Source: CAYQJS01 sp964417895
Lineage (GTDB): Bacteria; Chloroflexota; UBA6077; SHYK01
Reading direction: 5' to 3'
Length of the DNA: 64,000 nt
NCBI GenBank assembly: GCA_964417895.1
Contig: CAYQJS010000009.1
Span: 61,900 to 125,899, forward strand
Shown here: piece after piece, positions 33,426-41,748 of the stretch
How positions within the stretch are numbered: position 1 is the stretch's first letter
How the letters are laid out: each line of letters opens with the position of its first letter
The notes under the pieces: model-generated
Told to the model about the DNA's origin: nothing
What the model saw: the letters and a program-made list of their open reading frames with translations, nothing else
Database searches by the model: none
Translations under genes and position numbers: made by a program

Positions 33426-34640
33426 CTACCTCGCCTGCGCCGCCGCTGGCTCCGCCTCGGGCGCCGACGGGATCGCGTCGAGGTGGAAGAACTCGATGAC
33501 GTTGCCCGCGACCATTCGGTGTTTCTCATCCTCGGGCACACCGGCGAAGTTCCAGTCGACGAGGCCCATGGAGTTGGGCCATTCGGAGTCCTGGTGCGGG
33601 AAGTCCACCGCCCAGATCAAACGGTCGACGCCGATCTTCTCCCGCAGCTCAACGCCCACGCGGTCGTGCTGGAACCCCCAGTAGCAATGCTCGCGAATGT
33701 AGTCGGTGGGCCGGCGCTCCATCGGCTTCCAGTTGAGGAGCCGCTCTGCCCAGTACCTGTGTCGTTCGTATCGGGCCTCGGACATCTCGAGGAAGAAGGG
33801 GATCCAGCCGATCTGGGTCTCGCCGAAGAACAGGCGCAGGCGCGGCAAGCGGTCGAAGACGCCGGTGAGGGCGAGCTGCAGGGCGTTGACGGAGCCCTCA
33901 CGCCCGAACAGCGTCACGTGCTCGGCGAAGCCGCGCGTGGCCGGCATGCGCGCCTGGATTTCCTTCGGGGCATCGAACTTCACCAGGGGCCCAGCCCGCT
34001 CTTCCGACCGGTCGAACTGGTGGTGCACCGCGATCGGCATGTTCATGTCGATGGCGGCCGCCCAGAACCTGTCGTCCTCCGGCGTGGGGTATCCCTTTCC
34101 GCTGGGGAAGACGCCCAGGTTGACGCCCTTGAAGCCGATCCTGGCGCAGTGCTCCATCTCAGCGATGGCGTCGTCGACCCCGGTCCAGGGGAGAAAGCCG
34201 AGGCCGATCAGCCGGTCGCGGTCGACGGAGCAGTAATCCTCTCCCAGCCAGTCGTTGTAAGCCCGCACCACGGCCTTGTAGGCATCGTCGTCCTTGATGC
34301 TGCGCCAGATGCCCGGGCTGGAGGCGCCGGGGAAAAAGACCTCAGCGTCGATCCCGTCCTGGTCCTGCTCCTGGAGCCGCTGCTGCGGCGTGCCGGTCCC
34401 CGGGGTCGTTTCGTAGCTCTGTCCGTAGGGCCACCAGTTGTCCCGGCCCTTGCCGCCATAGAGGTCCGTCGCGACCTCGCGCAGCGGCCGCCCCTCCACG
34501 AGCCAGGCGTCGCCTCCGTCGGGCAGGCGTACCAGGCGGGGCGCACGGTCTCGATGCCTGGCGGGCACGCGGTCCACCCACCATTTCGAATCGATTTCCA
34601 GGTGCGAATCGCCGGAGATGTAGCGGTAGGCCTTGGCCAT
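33426..34640 (-). CDS. Amidohydrolase-2 family metal-dependent hydrolase
   Basis: 404 residues, ATG 34640 with GAGGACC upstream. Metal-binding lines of the ACMSD/amidohydrolase-2 superfamily are seen: SGDSHLEID near the N-terminus (DxH variant), MPIAVHHQFD with the central His, FGETQIGWIPFF, and DRLIWAVDFPHQDSEWP with the late Asp. It would hydrolyse or decarboxylate a small acid. The Ala-rich tail of 15 residues is not conserved. It is a single gene, divergent from the LLM oxidoreductase, and a distant relative of 13632-14654. Confidence 0.88.
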   Translation of the reverse strand: MAKAYRYISGDSHLEIDSKWWVDRVPARHRDRAPRLVRLPDGGDAWLVEGRPLREVATDLYGGKGRDNWWPYGQSYETTPGTGTPQQRLQEQDQDGIDAEVFFPGASSPGIWRSIKDDDAYKAVVRAYNDWLGEDYCSVDRDRLIGLGFLPWTGVDDAIAEMEHCARIGFKGVNLGVFPSGKGYPTPEDDRFWAAAIDMNMPIAVHHQFDRSEERAGPLVKFDAPKEIQARMPATRGFAEHVTLFGREGSVNALQLALTGVFDRLPRLRLFFGETQIGWIPFFLEMSEARYERHRYWAERLLNWKPMERRPTDYIREHCYWGFQHDRVGVELREKIGVDRLIWAVDFPHQDSEWPNSMGLVDWNFAGVPEDEKHRMVAGNVIEFFHLDAIPSAPEAEPAAAQAR

Positions 34641-34667
34641 GGAGGTCCTCCTCGTCTAAGCTAGCGG

Positions 34668-34762
34668 ACTGCTGAAAAAGGTTGCCTTCCGCTCGTGGTG
34701 AGCCTGTCGAACCACATGGAACCCTTCGACAAGCTCAGGGTGAGCGGGTTTTTTAGCAGCCT
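34668..34762. repeat. Dispersed palindromic repeat (SLSKG family)
   Basis: This full-length copy runs from GCTGAAAAAGG through GAGCCTGTCGAA and TTCGACAAGCTCAGG to TTTTTTAGCAGC. The ends are complementary as well as the centre, so the whole unit can fold. It lies in the gap 34641-34956 between divergent genes; apart from it I see only a possible TTGACA at 34887. Confidence 0.85.
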
Positions 34763-34956
34763 GCTCGCTCTGCATAGGATAGCACGGGCTGTCGCCCGTG
34801 CCTATTTGGAGCTGTGCAGCCCTACGATATTCCCTCGGTGTCCTCGATGACGGCGAGACCAACCTCGGAACGGACGCAAATGGGACTTGACAACCACGTC
34901 ATTTCTGCTTTTTGATGATGCTTGACAGGCAGGCTGGCCGCCAGAGGAGGACTCAC

Positions 34957-36087
34957 ATGGAGGTCTGGATCCGACAGAGCATGCCCTACCACACGCAGGA
35001 CGAAGGGCCGATGCCCTTCCCGGTTCCCGGCTGGATGTGGGACCGGCAGCTGGGCAAGAGGCTGTACTCGGACCGGATGCGCTTCATCCAACGGGTGGAT
35101 GAGAGCGGCATCGATGGCCTGATCTTCACCGAGCACCATTACGGCCCCAACGGGGGTCTCACCCCGTCGCCACTCATCATGCTGTCGGCCGCCACCCAGG
35201 TGACCGAGCGCATCAAGCTCGTCACCATGGGAATCTCGCTGGCGTTGTACCCCCACCCGGTGCGAGTGGCGGAAGAAGTGGCGATGGTGGACAACCTGTC
35301 GGGCGGCCGGGTCGTCATGGGGGTCATGAGCAGCGGGGCGCAGAACCTTTACTCATACAGCCAGACCGTCGAGGAGGAGCGGGGCCGCAAAGAGGAGGCC
35401 TACGACCTGATCGTGAAGGCGTGGACCGAAGAGAACCCCTTCGAGTGGCACGGCGAATACTTCGACTATCAGTGCGTTTCCGTTCTGCCCCGGCCCTTCC
35501 AGGCGCCACACCCGCCGGTATGGGCCCCGATGACGGCCGAAGAGAGCCTCGATTGGGCGGCGCGTAAACACGTCGGCGCCATCACCTCGGGCCAGACACC
35601 GAGCGCGGCGAAGGCTTTGAAGCACTATTGCGACTATGCGGCCGAAGAGTGCGGCTGGACGCCCACGGCGGCCGACCTGGGGATCGCGCGCGAGTTCTAC
35701 ATCGCGCCGAGCAAAGCGAAGTTCGACGAGATGGCCGAGGAGGTGTTCAGCCGAACCCAGGCCAACGCGTACACCCACATGGATGAGAATCCCAACCTGA
35801 AGGCGTTGGATAAGGAGCGCTACGCGATTCGGCGCTACACCTATCGCGGGGATGGCAGCGGCGGCGGGCGCGAGGGCGGGAGGCGCTCGCTGCGCGCCAT
35901 CGAGGCCGGGACGTTTATCGCCGGGGATCCCGAGGGGGTGACCGAGCAGATCATCGCGCAGCAGAAGATGACCGGGGCGGGAGTGCTGGTGATCCGCCCT
36001 GAGATGAGCGGGCTCACGCTGGATGAGGTCGCCGACGGGCTCGACCTGTTCGCGAAAGAGGTGCTCCCAGTCGTCCGCAAGCTGTAG
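34957..36087 (+). CDS. LLM-class (luciferase-like) flavin-dependent oxidoreductase
   Basis: 376 residues from ATG 34957 (AGAGGAGG 6 nt upstream). The bacterial-luciferase-like TIM barrel pattern is clear: DESGIDGLIFTEHHYGPNGG, LSAATQVTERIKLVTMG, HPVRVAEEVAMVDNLSGGRV, and the C-terminal GDPEGVTEQIIAQQ. Members use FMNH2 or F420 to oxidise, reduce or desulfonate small molecules; the cofactor cannot be told here. A Gly/Arg-rich insert (GDGSGGGREGGRRS, about residue 305) is unusual. It is divergent from the amidohydrolase 33426-34640, suggesting a shared pathway. Confidence 0.9.
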   Translation: MEVWIRQSMPYHTQDEGPMPFPVPGWMWDRQLGKRLYSDRMRFIQRVDESGIDGLIFTEHHYGPNGGLTPSPLIMLSAATQVTERIKLVTMGISLALYPHPVRVAEEVAMVDNLSGGRVVMGVMSSGAQNLYSYSQTVEEERGRKEEAYDLIVKAWTEENPFEWHGEYFDYQCVSVLPRPFQAPHPPVWAPMTAEESLDWAARKHVGAITSGQTPSAAKALKHYCDYAAEECGWTPTAADLGIAREFYIAPSKAKFDEMAEEVFSRTQANAYTHMDENPNLKALDKERYAIRRYTYRGDGSGGGREGGRRSLRAIEAGTFIAGDPEGVTEQIIAQQKMTGAGVLVIRPEMSGLTLDEVADGLDLFAKEVLPVVRKL

Positions 36088-36169
36088 GGCTTCATACAAT
36101 CATTCTGCACCGCCAGGCGGCGAGGCGGCCGCTGCGCCACAGACACTCCGTCACGCCACGGCGGCTGGC

Positions 36170-36580
36170 TTAGTTGGCCCTCGTCGCGGCGCGGAGGGCC
36201 AGCTCGATGCGCATGTTCAGCTCGTCCACGCGGGCACGGCTCAGCCGATCGTGACACGACCCATGGACGAGCCACCAGGCTTCGAGACCATCTGGGTCTC
36301 TCGTCGCGATTACTCTCGGGTCGTTCTGGATCGCCTCCTGCAACTGGAGATCGGCGAGGACGCCGACGCAGATGATGGCAGGATTGCCCGTCGTCACCAA
36401 CTCACCACAGGCGGGGCAGATGGGCTCCCGATCCTTGCTGAAGAGCATCTGGCGCACGGTTGGCATGGCGTGGGGAAGCCACAGGAGCTGCCGAGCCACG
36501 AGGAGATCGAACGCGTGGCGACTCCTGACGGGCATGCCCCAGACCGCTCGGTACGTGAACGGGTCCGGTCCGGTGATCAT
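36170..36580 (-). CDS. Small hypothetical protein with a CPAC zinc-knuckle-like motif
   Basis: 136 residues from ATG 36580, GAAGG 8-10 nt upstream. The N-terminal half is helical and basic; the second half has ICPACGELV, a further Cys in AIICVG, and HGSCHDRL at the end of the fold. These could bind zinc. I do not recognise a family. It lies between the LLM gene (convergent) and a small beta-rich protein gene. Confidence 0.5.
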   Translation of the reverse strand: MITGPDPFTYRAVWGMPVRSRHAFDLLVARQLLWLPHAMPTVRQMLFSKDREPICPACGELVTTGNPAIICVGVLADLQLQEAIQNDPRVIATRDPDGLEAWWLVHGSCHDRLSRARVDELNMRIELALRAATRAN

Positions 36581-36684
36581 CGTACGAGACCTTCATCGGC
36601 TGTGGCCGAGGCGCGGGCAAATCCAACTGGCCCCTCCGCCCCAGCAGCCGGCGGATGGCGGGTCCGCGAGCTCCATGCTCGATT

Positions 36685-37062
36685 CTAGCCGGCTCGCCAG
36701 GTGACCTTGCCCTCAGCATCCAGCAGCTCGATCGATGGTGTGCCGTCCTCGGCGAGGGCGAGCCGAAGACGCGTCCTCCCCTGATTGTCGTTCATGAGCA
36801 CGTGGGTGCCGGTGAACCTGTCAGCAGTCCCGACGCGTAGGACGTTGACGCCCTGGTCATTGAAGATGTTGAGGCCGACGTAGCCGGGCCTTTCGCCCTG
36901 GCCGCCGCCCACGGTCACGGCGGCCACTCGCTTGCCGTCAGCGTCGAGCAGCCGCATGGATGCATGGATGCCCGGGCCCGACTGGAGGATCACCCTGTCG
37001 GCTCCGTTCTCACCGACTACGACGAATTCTTCGGCACGGACCTTCGTGGATGGGGCGCTCAT
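36685..37062 (-). CDS. Small beta-repeat protein of unknown function
   Basis: 125 residues from ATG 37062, with GGGAGA upstream; the frame continues to 37263 through an intergenic palindrome and is not used. It consists of repeated short strands with Gly turns: EFVVVGENGADRVILQ, MRLLDADGKRVAAVTVG, RTRLRLALAEDG, IELLDAEGKVTWRA. Proteins with such IxLxDxxG repeats probably fold as a small beta-solenoid or roll. No signal peptide, no catalytic motif. Confidence 0.6.
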   Translation of the reverse strand: MSAPSTKVRAEEFVVVGENGADRVILQSGPGIHASMRLLDADGKRVAAVTVGGGQGERPGYVGLNIFNDQGVNVLRVGTADRFTGTHVLMNDNQGRTRLRLALAEDGTPSIELLDAEGKVTWRAG

Positions 37063-37207
37063 TCCTGTCTCCCTCGTTGAGTTTGTGCCACCCGCCATGA
37101 AGGCTGGTGCAGCGTGCGCTCCATGTCGGGAGCTTGGGGTCGCCTGGTGCCCGCGGAATTGTGAAGGCTCGTAGGGGCAATGGCTTGCCTCGCCCGACGG
37201 GTCGACA

Positions 37208-37245
37208 TCCCCTTCCCCCTCGACGGGGGAGGGTTCGGGTGGGGG
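37208..37245. repeat. Intergenic GC palindrome
   Basis: CCCCTTCCCCCTCGAC and GGGGGAGGGTTCGG form a palindrome. A second, less perfect one lies at 37310-37352. Together they fill most of the 37063-37363 gap, in which no gene is seen. Confidence 0.7.
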
Positions 37246-37363
37246 TGGCCGTGACCCCGACATCCATTAGGAACGACCCGGGAGAACGCGTCTCCAGGAT
37301 GAAACGACGCCCTCACCCCGCCCCTCGCCCAGAGTCTCCACAGGGAGAGCGGGCCGGCCCTCC

Positions 37364-39085
37364 TTAGAGCATCTCCCACTCGTGGACGTTCCAGGTGTGC
37401 ATGATGTTGCCGGTGTGCGGCGACCCGGTGATCGGCACCAGGCCCTTGAATCCGGTGATTGCGATCGGCTGCAGCTCGTATTGGATGGCCAGCGCCGGAA
37501 GCTCGGCCGAGAACACGCGGAGCAGCTCGCGCTCGAGATTGATGCGGGAGTCGTCGTCCAGGGCCGTGCGCAGCCGAAGGCCGACGTCATCCCATTCCGG
37601 GTTCGAAAAATGGCCCCGATTGGTGCCGGCGAAGCGGTTGGCGGAGCTCGGGGTCTGGTCGGTGGCGAAGCGGCGCACGGCGCTGAGCCCGCCCAGGGGA
37701 TTCCCGTTGAACCCCACGCCAGTGAGAGCAAGGTTCCGGGCCTCAGCGTCGCGCAGCAGGACATTGGAGAGAACCTCGATGCTGCCATCGATGCCGAGGT
37801 TGGTCTTCCATTCCTGCTGAATGATGGTCCCTAGTTTCGCCCGTTGCTCGTCCGGCAGAAGTTTCATTTGGAACCGGGCGCCGCCCTTCTGGAGAATGCC
37901 ATCCGGCCCCGGAGTCCAACCCACCTCGGCAAGTAAGGCGGCGGCGCGCCGCGGATCGAACGGATACTCGGTTATCGCGTCCTTCACCCGCGGGTAGTAT
38001 GTGAAGGCCGGGAGCACCCAGCTGTGGGCCGCCCCACCGTATTCGCCTTGCAGGCTACGGCTCACCTCCTCACGGTTGATCGCCATGAGCAGCGCCTGCC
38101 GCACCCGGACGTCCCTGAGGTCGGCTGGCTGCGCCAACGCCGCCCCCTTCTGGGGCTCCACGAACTCCCACCGCACCCGCTCGAGGATGACGTCACCTTT
38201 CCCGCTCACCTGCCACTCCTGCTTGACCGACTCGAGCTTGTCCCAGTCGGGGCTGCCGCTGGGCAGGAAGATGTTGAGCGACCCGGCCCGCAGATTGGCC
38301 ACCCCGGTGTTCGTGTCCGTGATGAACATGATGCGCACGCGGTCGATCTTCGGCCGCCCCAGGAAGTAGCTGTCGTTGGCCACCAGCTCCATGAACGCGC
38401 CAGGCTCCCAGTTAGCCATCTTGAAGGGACCGGTCCCTACGTACTCCCGGCTGAAGTAGGGCTGCGAGATCAGAGCCTCCTTGCTCTCCCGGTAGTCACG
38501 CTCCAGGATATGTTTGGGCAGGGGGAAGAACTCTCGGTGCTCCAGCCGGTCGGCGAACGCGTATGTCTGGTTCCACGTTGCGACCGCGGTCTGAGGATCG
38601 ACGACGGCGATTCCCTGGATGAGCCGTACGGCGGACTGGTTCCCGTTGGGGATCGCAGGATCGCGGCACACCTCGAACGAGAAAGCGATGTCTTCGGCCG
38701 TGAACGGAGTGCCATCGTGCCAGGTCACACCCGGGCGGACCTTGTAGGTCACTTCCATCTTGCCGTCGGGAAACACGGTCCACGTGCCCTTTTCCACCGA
38801 AGGGAACTCGGCGAGCAGCCGCGGGTGGGCAGTGCCCGTCGAGTCGATGACCCCGAGATACTGGTTGACCATGTGGCCCAATTGACGCGCGCCGCTGCCG
38901 CCGCCACCGTTGATGCCATCCCAGAAGTTCTTGGGGTCCTCGTTGATGGCTGCCACGAGGATCCTGGGTGCGGACGGCGCCCTGCCGCTGCCCTCCGACC
39001 CGGGGCCGCTCTGCGATGGAGTTGGCGGAGCGCACCCCGCGAGAACAAGCACACCCAGAGCGACGATCGAGATCAGCCTATTCAT
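37364..39085 (-). CDS. Family-5 ABC substrate-binding lipoprotein
   Basis: 573 residues from ATG 39085 (GGGGAG 9 nt upstream). The lipoprotein signal ends LVLAGC (Cys18). The SBP_bac_5 pattern follows: WTVFPDGKMEVTYKVRPG, WHDGTPFTAEDIAFSFE, and DVRVRQALLMAINREEV, ending HTWNVHEWEML. It is a paralogue of 11658-13475 (both end in a WNxHxWE line). It binds a peptide-like or other solute for import, but no permease genes are present in the window. It starts 112 bp downstream of the stop of the molybdenum hydroxylase large subunit on the same strand, so the two may be co-transcribed. Confidence 0.92.
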   Translation of the reverse strand: MNRLISIVALGVLVLAGCAPPTPSQSGPGSEGSGRAPSAPRILVAAINEDPKNFWDGINGGGGSGARQLGHMVNQYLGVIDSTGTAHPRLLAEFPSVEKGTWTVFPDGKMEVTYKVRPGVTWHDGTPFTAEDIAFSFEVCRDPAIPNGNQSAVRLIQGIAVVDPQTAVATWNQTYAFADRLEHREFFPLPKHILERDYRESKEALISQPYFSREYVGTGPFKMANWEPGAFMELVANDSYFLGRPKIDRVRIMFITDTNTGVANLRAGSLNIFLPSGSPDWDKLESVKQEWQVSGKGDVILERVRWEFVEPQKGAALAQPADLRDVRVRQALLMAINREEVSRSLQGEYGGAAHSWVLPAFTYYPRVKDAITEYPFDPRRAAALLAEVGWTPGPDGILQKGGARFQMKLLPDEQRAKLGTIIQQEWKTNLGIDGSIEVLSNVLLRDAEARNLALTGVGFNGNPLGGLSAVRRFATDQTPSSANRFAGTNRGHFSNPEWDDVGLRLRTALDDDSRINLERELLRVFSAELPALAIQYELQPIAITGFKGLVPITGSPHTGNIMHTWNVHEWEML

Positions 39086-39145
39086 TGACGTAACTCCCCA
39101 AGCTGTTGGTTCATGATACCCGGATTGGCTCGCGCTCGCTTCGCG

Positions 39146-39205
39146 AAGCACGTCCATCGAAATGTTTTCGTTGAAATGAGCCAGGGCTACCCCTCCCTCA
39201 CCCTC
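39146..39205. repeat. Upstream repeat shared with the first family-5 binding-protein gene
   Basis: AAGCACGTCCATCGAAA, then GAAATGAGCC and TACCCCTC, matching 13511-13559. It ends next to a CCCTCACCCTCCCC half palindrome and overlaps the last codons of the xdhA-like gene. Confidence 0.75.
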
Positions 39206-41570
39206 CCCCCTTGCCTTCGATCGCCGCCAGCACCTGCTCGGCCGTGATCGGAAGCTGGAACAGCGGCGCGCCGATAGCATCCGCCACGGCGTTGGCGATG
39301 GCCCCGGCCGTGGGGATGTGCGGCAGCTCGCCGATAGCCTTGGCTTCGAATGGCCCCGGGCCCGTCGTCGGAATATTCACCGTCACGAGTGGAGGGATGT
39401 CCTGCATCGTCGGCTCCTTGTAGTCGCCCAGGTTCGCCGTCGCGATGCGTCCCTCCTGCGGGGCCAGCTCTTCCATGAGCGCGAAGCCGATGCCCTGAGC
39501 CACGGAGCCTTCGATCTGGCCCTGGTGTCCGATGGGATTGATGATAGTCCCGACGTCCTGGGCGCTGGCCATCTGCAATAGACGCACCTGCCCCGTCTCG
39601 GGGTCGACCTCCACCTCCGCGGCCTGAACGCAGAAGGCGTTGTCGCTGCTCCGGGGCGTGCTCAGCGTCACCTGAGCGTGCGCCGCGGGCTCGCCCGTCT
39701 TCAGCGTCCTCGTCGCGAGCTCCTCCAGCGAGATGAACCGCCCGTCGTCACTGCGCCAACCGCCCGGTCGGCCGCCGCCCGCCCGCTCCCAGGCGACGAG
39801 CTGCGCACCGAGCATCTCCGTGGCGAGAGGCTCCAGTTGGCTCTTGACCTGCTCGCACGCCTGGATCGCGGCGTGGCCGGCAACGTTCGTCATGCGGCTG
39901 GCGCCCGAGCCCACGTCGATGGGCAGCGCGTCTGTGTCGCCATGGACCAGGTTGATGCGCTCGAGGGGCACGCCAAGCTCCTCCGCGACGATCTGCGCCA
40001 CGACAGTGAGGCCGCCCGTCCCGTTATCGGGCATGGAGGTCACGACGGTGATGGTGCCGTTCGGGTTCACGGTGACGTCGCACGAGCCCTCCCCTACCCC
40101 GGTACCGCGGTCGGCGATGCTGAGCCCCCGGCCCACCAGCAAGTTCCGAGTTCTGGGTTCCGAGTTCCGAGAGGACGGCTCGGAGCCGGGAGCTCGGGAC
40201 TCGGAACTTTGACCCCAGCCGATGGCGTCCGCGGCGGCCCGCAGCACGCGTGGCGCGACCGACTCGCCGCCCGACGCCGAGGTGCGCTGCACGTTGCGCA
40301 GCCGGAACTCCAGGGGATCCATGCCCAGCTCCCGAGCGAGTAGGTCCATGTGGGCCTCCACGGCGAACAACACCTGGGGAGAGCCGGGAGCCCGCATGTA
40401 GCCACAGGGCACGTGGTTGGTGTAGACGCAGAAGCCCTCGATCCGGAGGTTCGGGATCTCGTATGAGCCGCCGGCGCGTCCTGCGCCTCCCAGCATGCCG
40501 TTGGCGGACGGCTTGAAGGCGCCGTACGCCCCGCTGTTGAAAACCACCTTCGCCTCGCGCGCCACTATGGTTCCGTCCCGCTTCACCCCGGTCCTGATGG
40601 TCACGACCGACGGGTGGCGTGGGGAGGTGGCCATCAGGTCATCGGCCGAACTGGTGACGAACTTGACGGGTCGCCCGGTGAGCCGAGCCAGATGGTAGGC
40701 CACGGGGACGTCCGCCGGCGCGCCCTTCGACCCGAAGTCCGCGCCGACCGTAGCGGGGTAGATCACGATGTCGGCTTCTGAACGGTCGATGATGCCGGCC
40801 AGCTCGCGGCGCAGGTTGTAGGGCACCTTGTTCGACGCCCAGACCTCTACGCGGGGGCTGGGTGCCAGGGGTCGGGGGCCGGAGAGGACTGGGCTCGGCT
40901 CCCCGACCCCTGGCCCCTGGCCCCGGACCCCTGCAAGCTGGACGACGCACGCGTGGGGCTCGAGGTACCCCTGGTGCATGAGCTGCGTGCGGAAGGTGTG
41001 CTCCACCACGAGATCCGCCTCCGCGAAGCCATCGGCGATATCCCCCCGCTCCCACACCTGGTACGCGCAGACGTTGGGGATGCCCTCGGGGATCTCGGGC
41101 GGGAAACCGACGTACGATCGAGCATCGGGATGGATGAGCGGGGCACCCAGCTCCATGGTCGCCAGGGGGTCGAAGACGGCGGGTAGCTCCTCGTACTCGA
41201 CCTCGACCAGCAGCGCAGCCTCCTCCGCGGCATCCGGGTCATCGGCTGCGATGGCCGCCAGCTTGTCACCGACGAAACGAACGCGCTCGCCGCACAGGAG
41301 CGGGTAGTCCTTCAGGCGTCGGCCGATGAGCTTGTTGGGGAAGTCGGCGGCGGTCAGGACGACCTGCACGCCGGGCACTCGTCGCGCCTTCGCTACATCG
41401 ATAGACGAGATGCGAGCGTGCGCGAAGGGACTCCGCACATTCCTGGCCCAGAGCGCGTTGGGTGGGGTGACGTCGGCGGAATAGGTGGAGCGGCCCGTAA
41501 CTTTGTCCGGCCCCTCGACCCGTGGGATCGGTTTTCCAACGATAGTGAACGGCGGCGCAGCAGCGGCCAT
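39198..41570 (-). CDS. Molybdenum hydroxylase large (molybdopterin) subunit, XdhA/CoxL family
   Basis: 790 residues from ATG 41570 with AAGGAGGAG upstream. Pattern of the xanthine dehydrogenase family: VGKPIPRVEGPDKVTGRSTY, VEVWASNKVPYNLRRELA, AHLD-like helices, ERINLVHGDTDALP, GSGASRMTNVAG, and near the C-terminus KAIGELPHIPTAGAIANAV with the catalytic Glu after KAIG. It hydroxylates a heterocycle, aldehyde or CO using water. Two palindromic repeats (40141-40209, 40855-40932) are inserted in frame, adding about 23 and 26 residues of Pro/Ser/Arg-rich sequence in surface-loop positions. The FeS and FAD subunits lie on the other strand at 43490 and 43969, beyond a divergent ThDP enzyme. Confidence 0.92.
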   Translation of the reverse strand: MAAAAPPFTIVGKPIPRVEGPDKVTGRSTYSADVTPPNALWARNVRSPFAHARISSIDVAKARRVPGVQVVLTAADFPNKLIGRRLKDYPLLCGERVRFVGDKLAAIAADDPDAAEEAALLVEVEYEELPAVFDPLATMELGAPLIHPDARSYVGFPPEIPEGIPNVCAYQVWERGDIADGFAEADLVVEHTFRTQLMHQGYLEPHACVVQLAGVRGQGPGVGEPSPVLSGPRPLAPSPRVEVWASNKVPYNLRRELAGIIDRSEADIVIYPATVGADFGSKGAPADVPVAYHLARLTGRPVKFVTSSADDLMATSPRHPSVVTIRTGVKRDGTIVAREAKVVFNSGAYGAFKPSANGMLGGAGRAGGSYEIPNLRIEGFCVYTNHVPCGYMRAPGSPQVLFAVEAHMDLLARELGMDPLEFRLRNVQRTSASGGESVAPRVLRAAADAIGWGQSSESRAPGSEPSSRNSEPRTRNLLVGRGLSIADRGTGVGEGSCDVTVNPNGTITVVTSMPDNGTGGLTVVAQIVAEELGVPLERINLVHGDTDALPIDVGSGASRMTNVAGHAAIQACEQVKSQLEPLATEMLGAQLVAWERAGGGRPGGWRSDDGRFISLEELATRTLKTGEPAAHAQVTLSTPRSSDNAFCVQAAEVEVDPETGQVRLLQMASAQDVGTIINPIGHQGQIEGSVAQGIGFALMEELAPQEGRIATANLGDYKEPTMQDIPPLVTVNIPTTGPGPFEAKAIGELPHIPTAGAIANAVADAIGAPLFQLPITAEQVLAAIEGKGGG
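40141..40209. repeat. Palindromic repeat inserted in frame in the xdhA-like gene
   Basis: AAGTTCCGAGT and ACTCGGAACTT are perfect 11-bp ends of a 69-bp unit rich in TTCCGAG and CGGAG words. It is 23 codons long and in frame. Typical of simple palindromic intergenic repeats, but here inside a coding region. Confidence 0.85.
40855..40932. repeat. Second palindromic repeat inserted in frame in the xdhA-like gene
   Basis: CCAGGGGTCGGGG (40865-40877) and CCCCGACCCCTGG (40901-40913) are perfect inverted arms within a 78-bp stretch encoding Gly/Pro-rich residues just before VEVWASN. 26 codons, in frame. Confidence 0.85.
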
Positions 41571-41748
41571 GGCTCCTCCTTCGGCTGCGCCCCCTCTCTC
41601 CCCCCGGCGGAAAGCCTGCCCTGAGTTTGCCGAAGGGGCTGTCCGCCTTGCGGACTCCGAGCCCCGATGGATCGGGGCACTCGGAGGGGTGAGGGCGCGC
41701 GAGCGGCGAGTAATGATACAAAGGGCATGTCCGGAAGGAGGTGACAGA

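Noticed and set aside
34887..34915. Promoter TTGACA for the LLM oxidoreductase gene
   Set aside because: At 17 nt the -10 candidate TTTTGA matches the consensus poorly; not strong enough to list.
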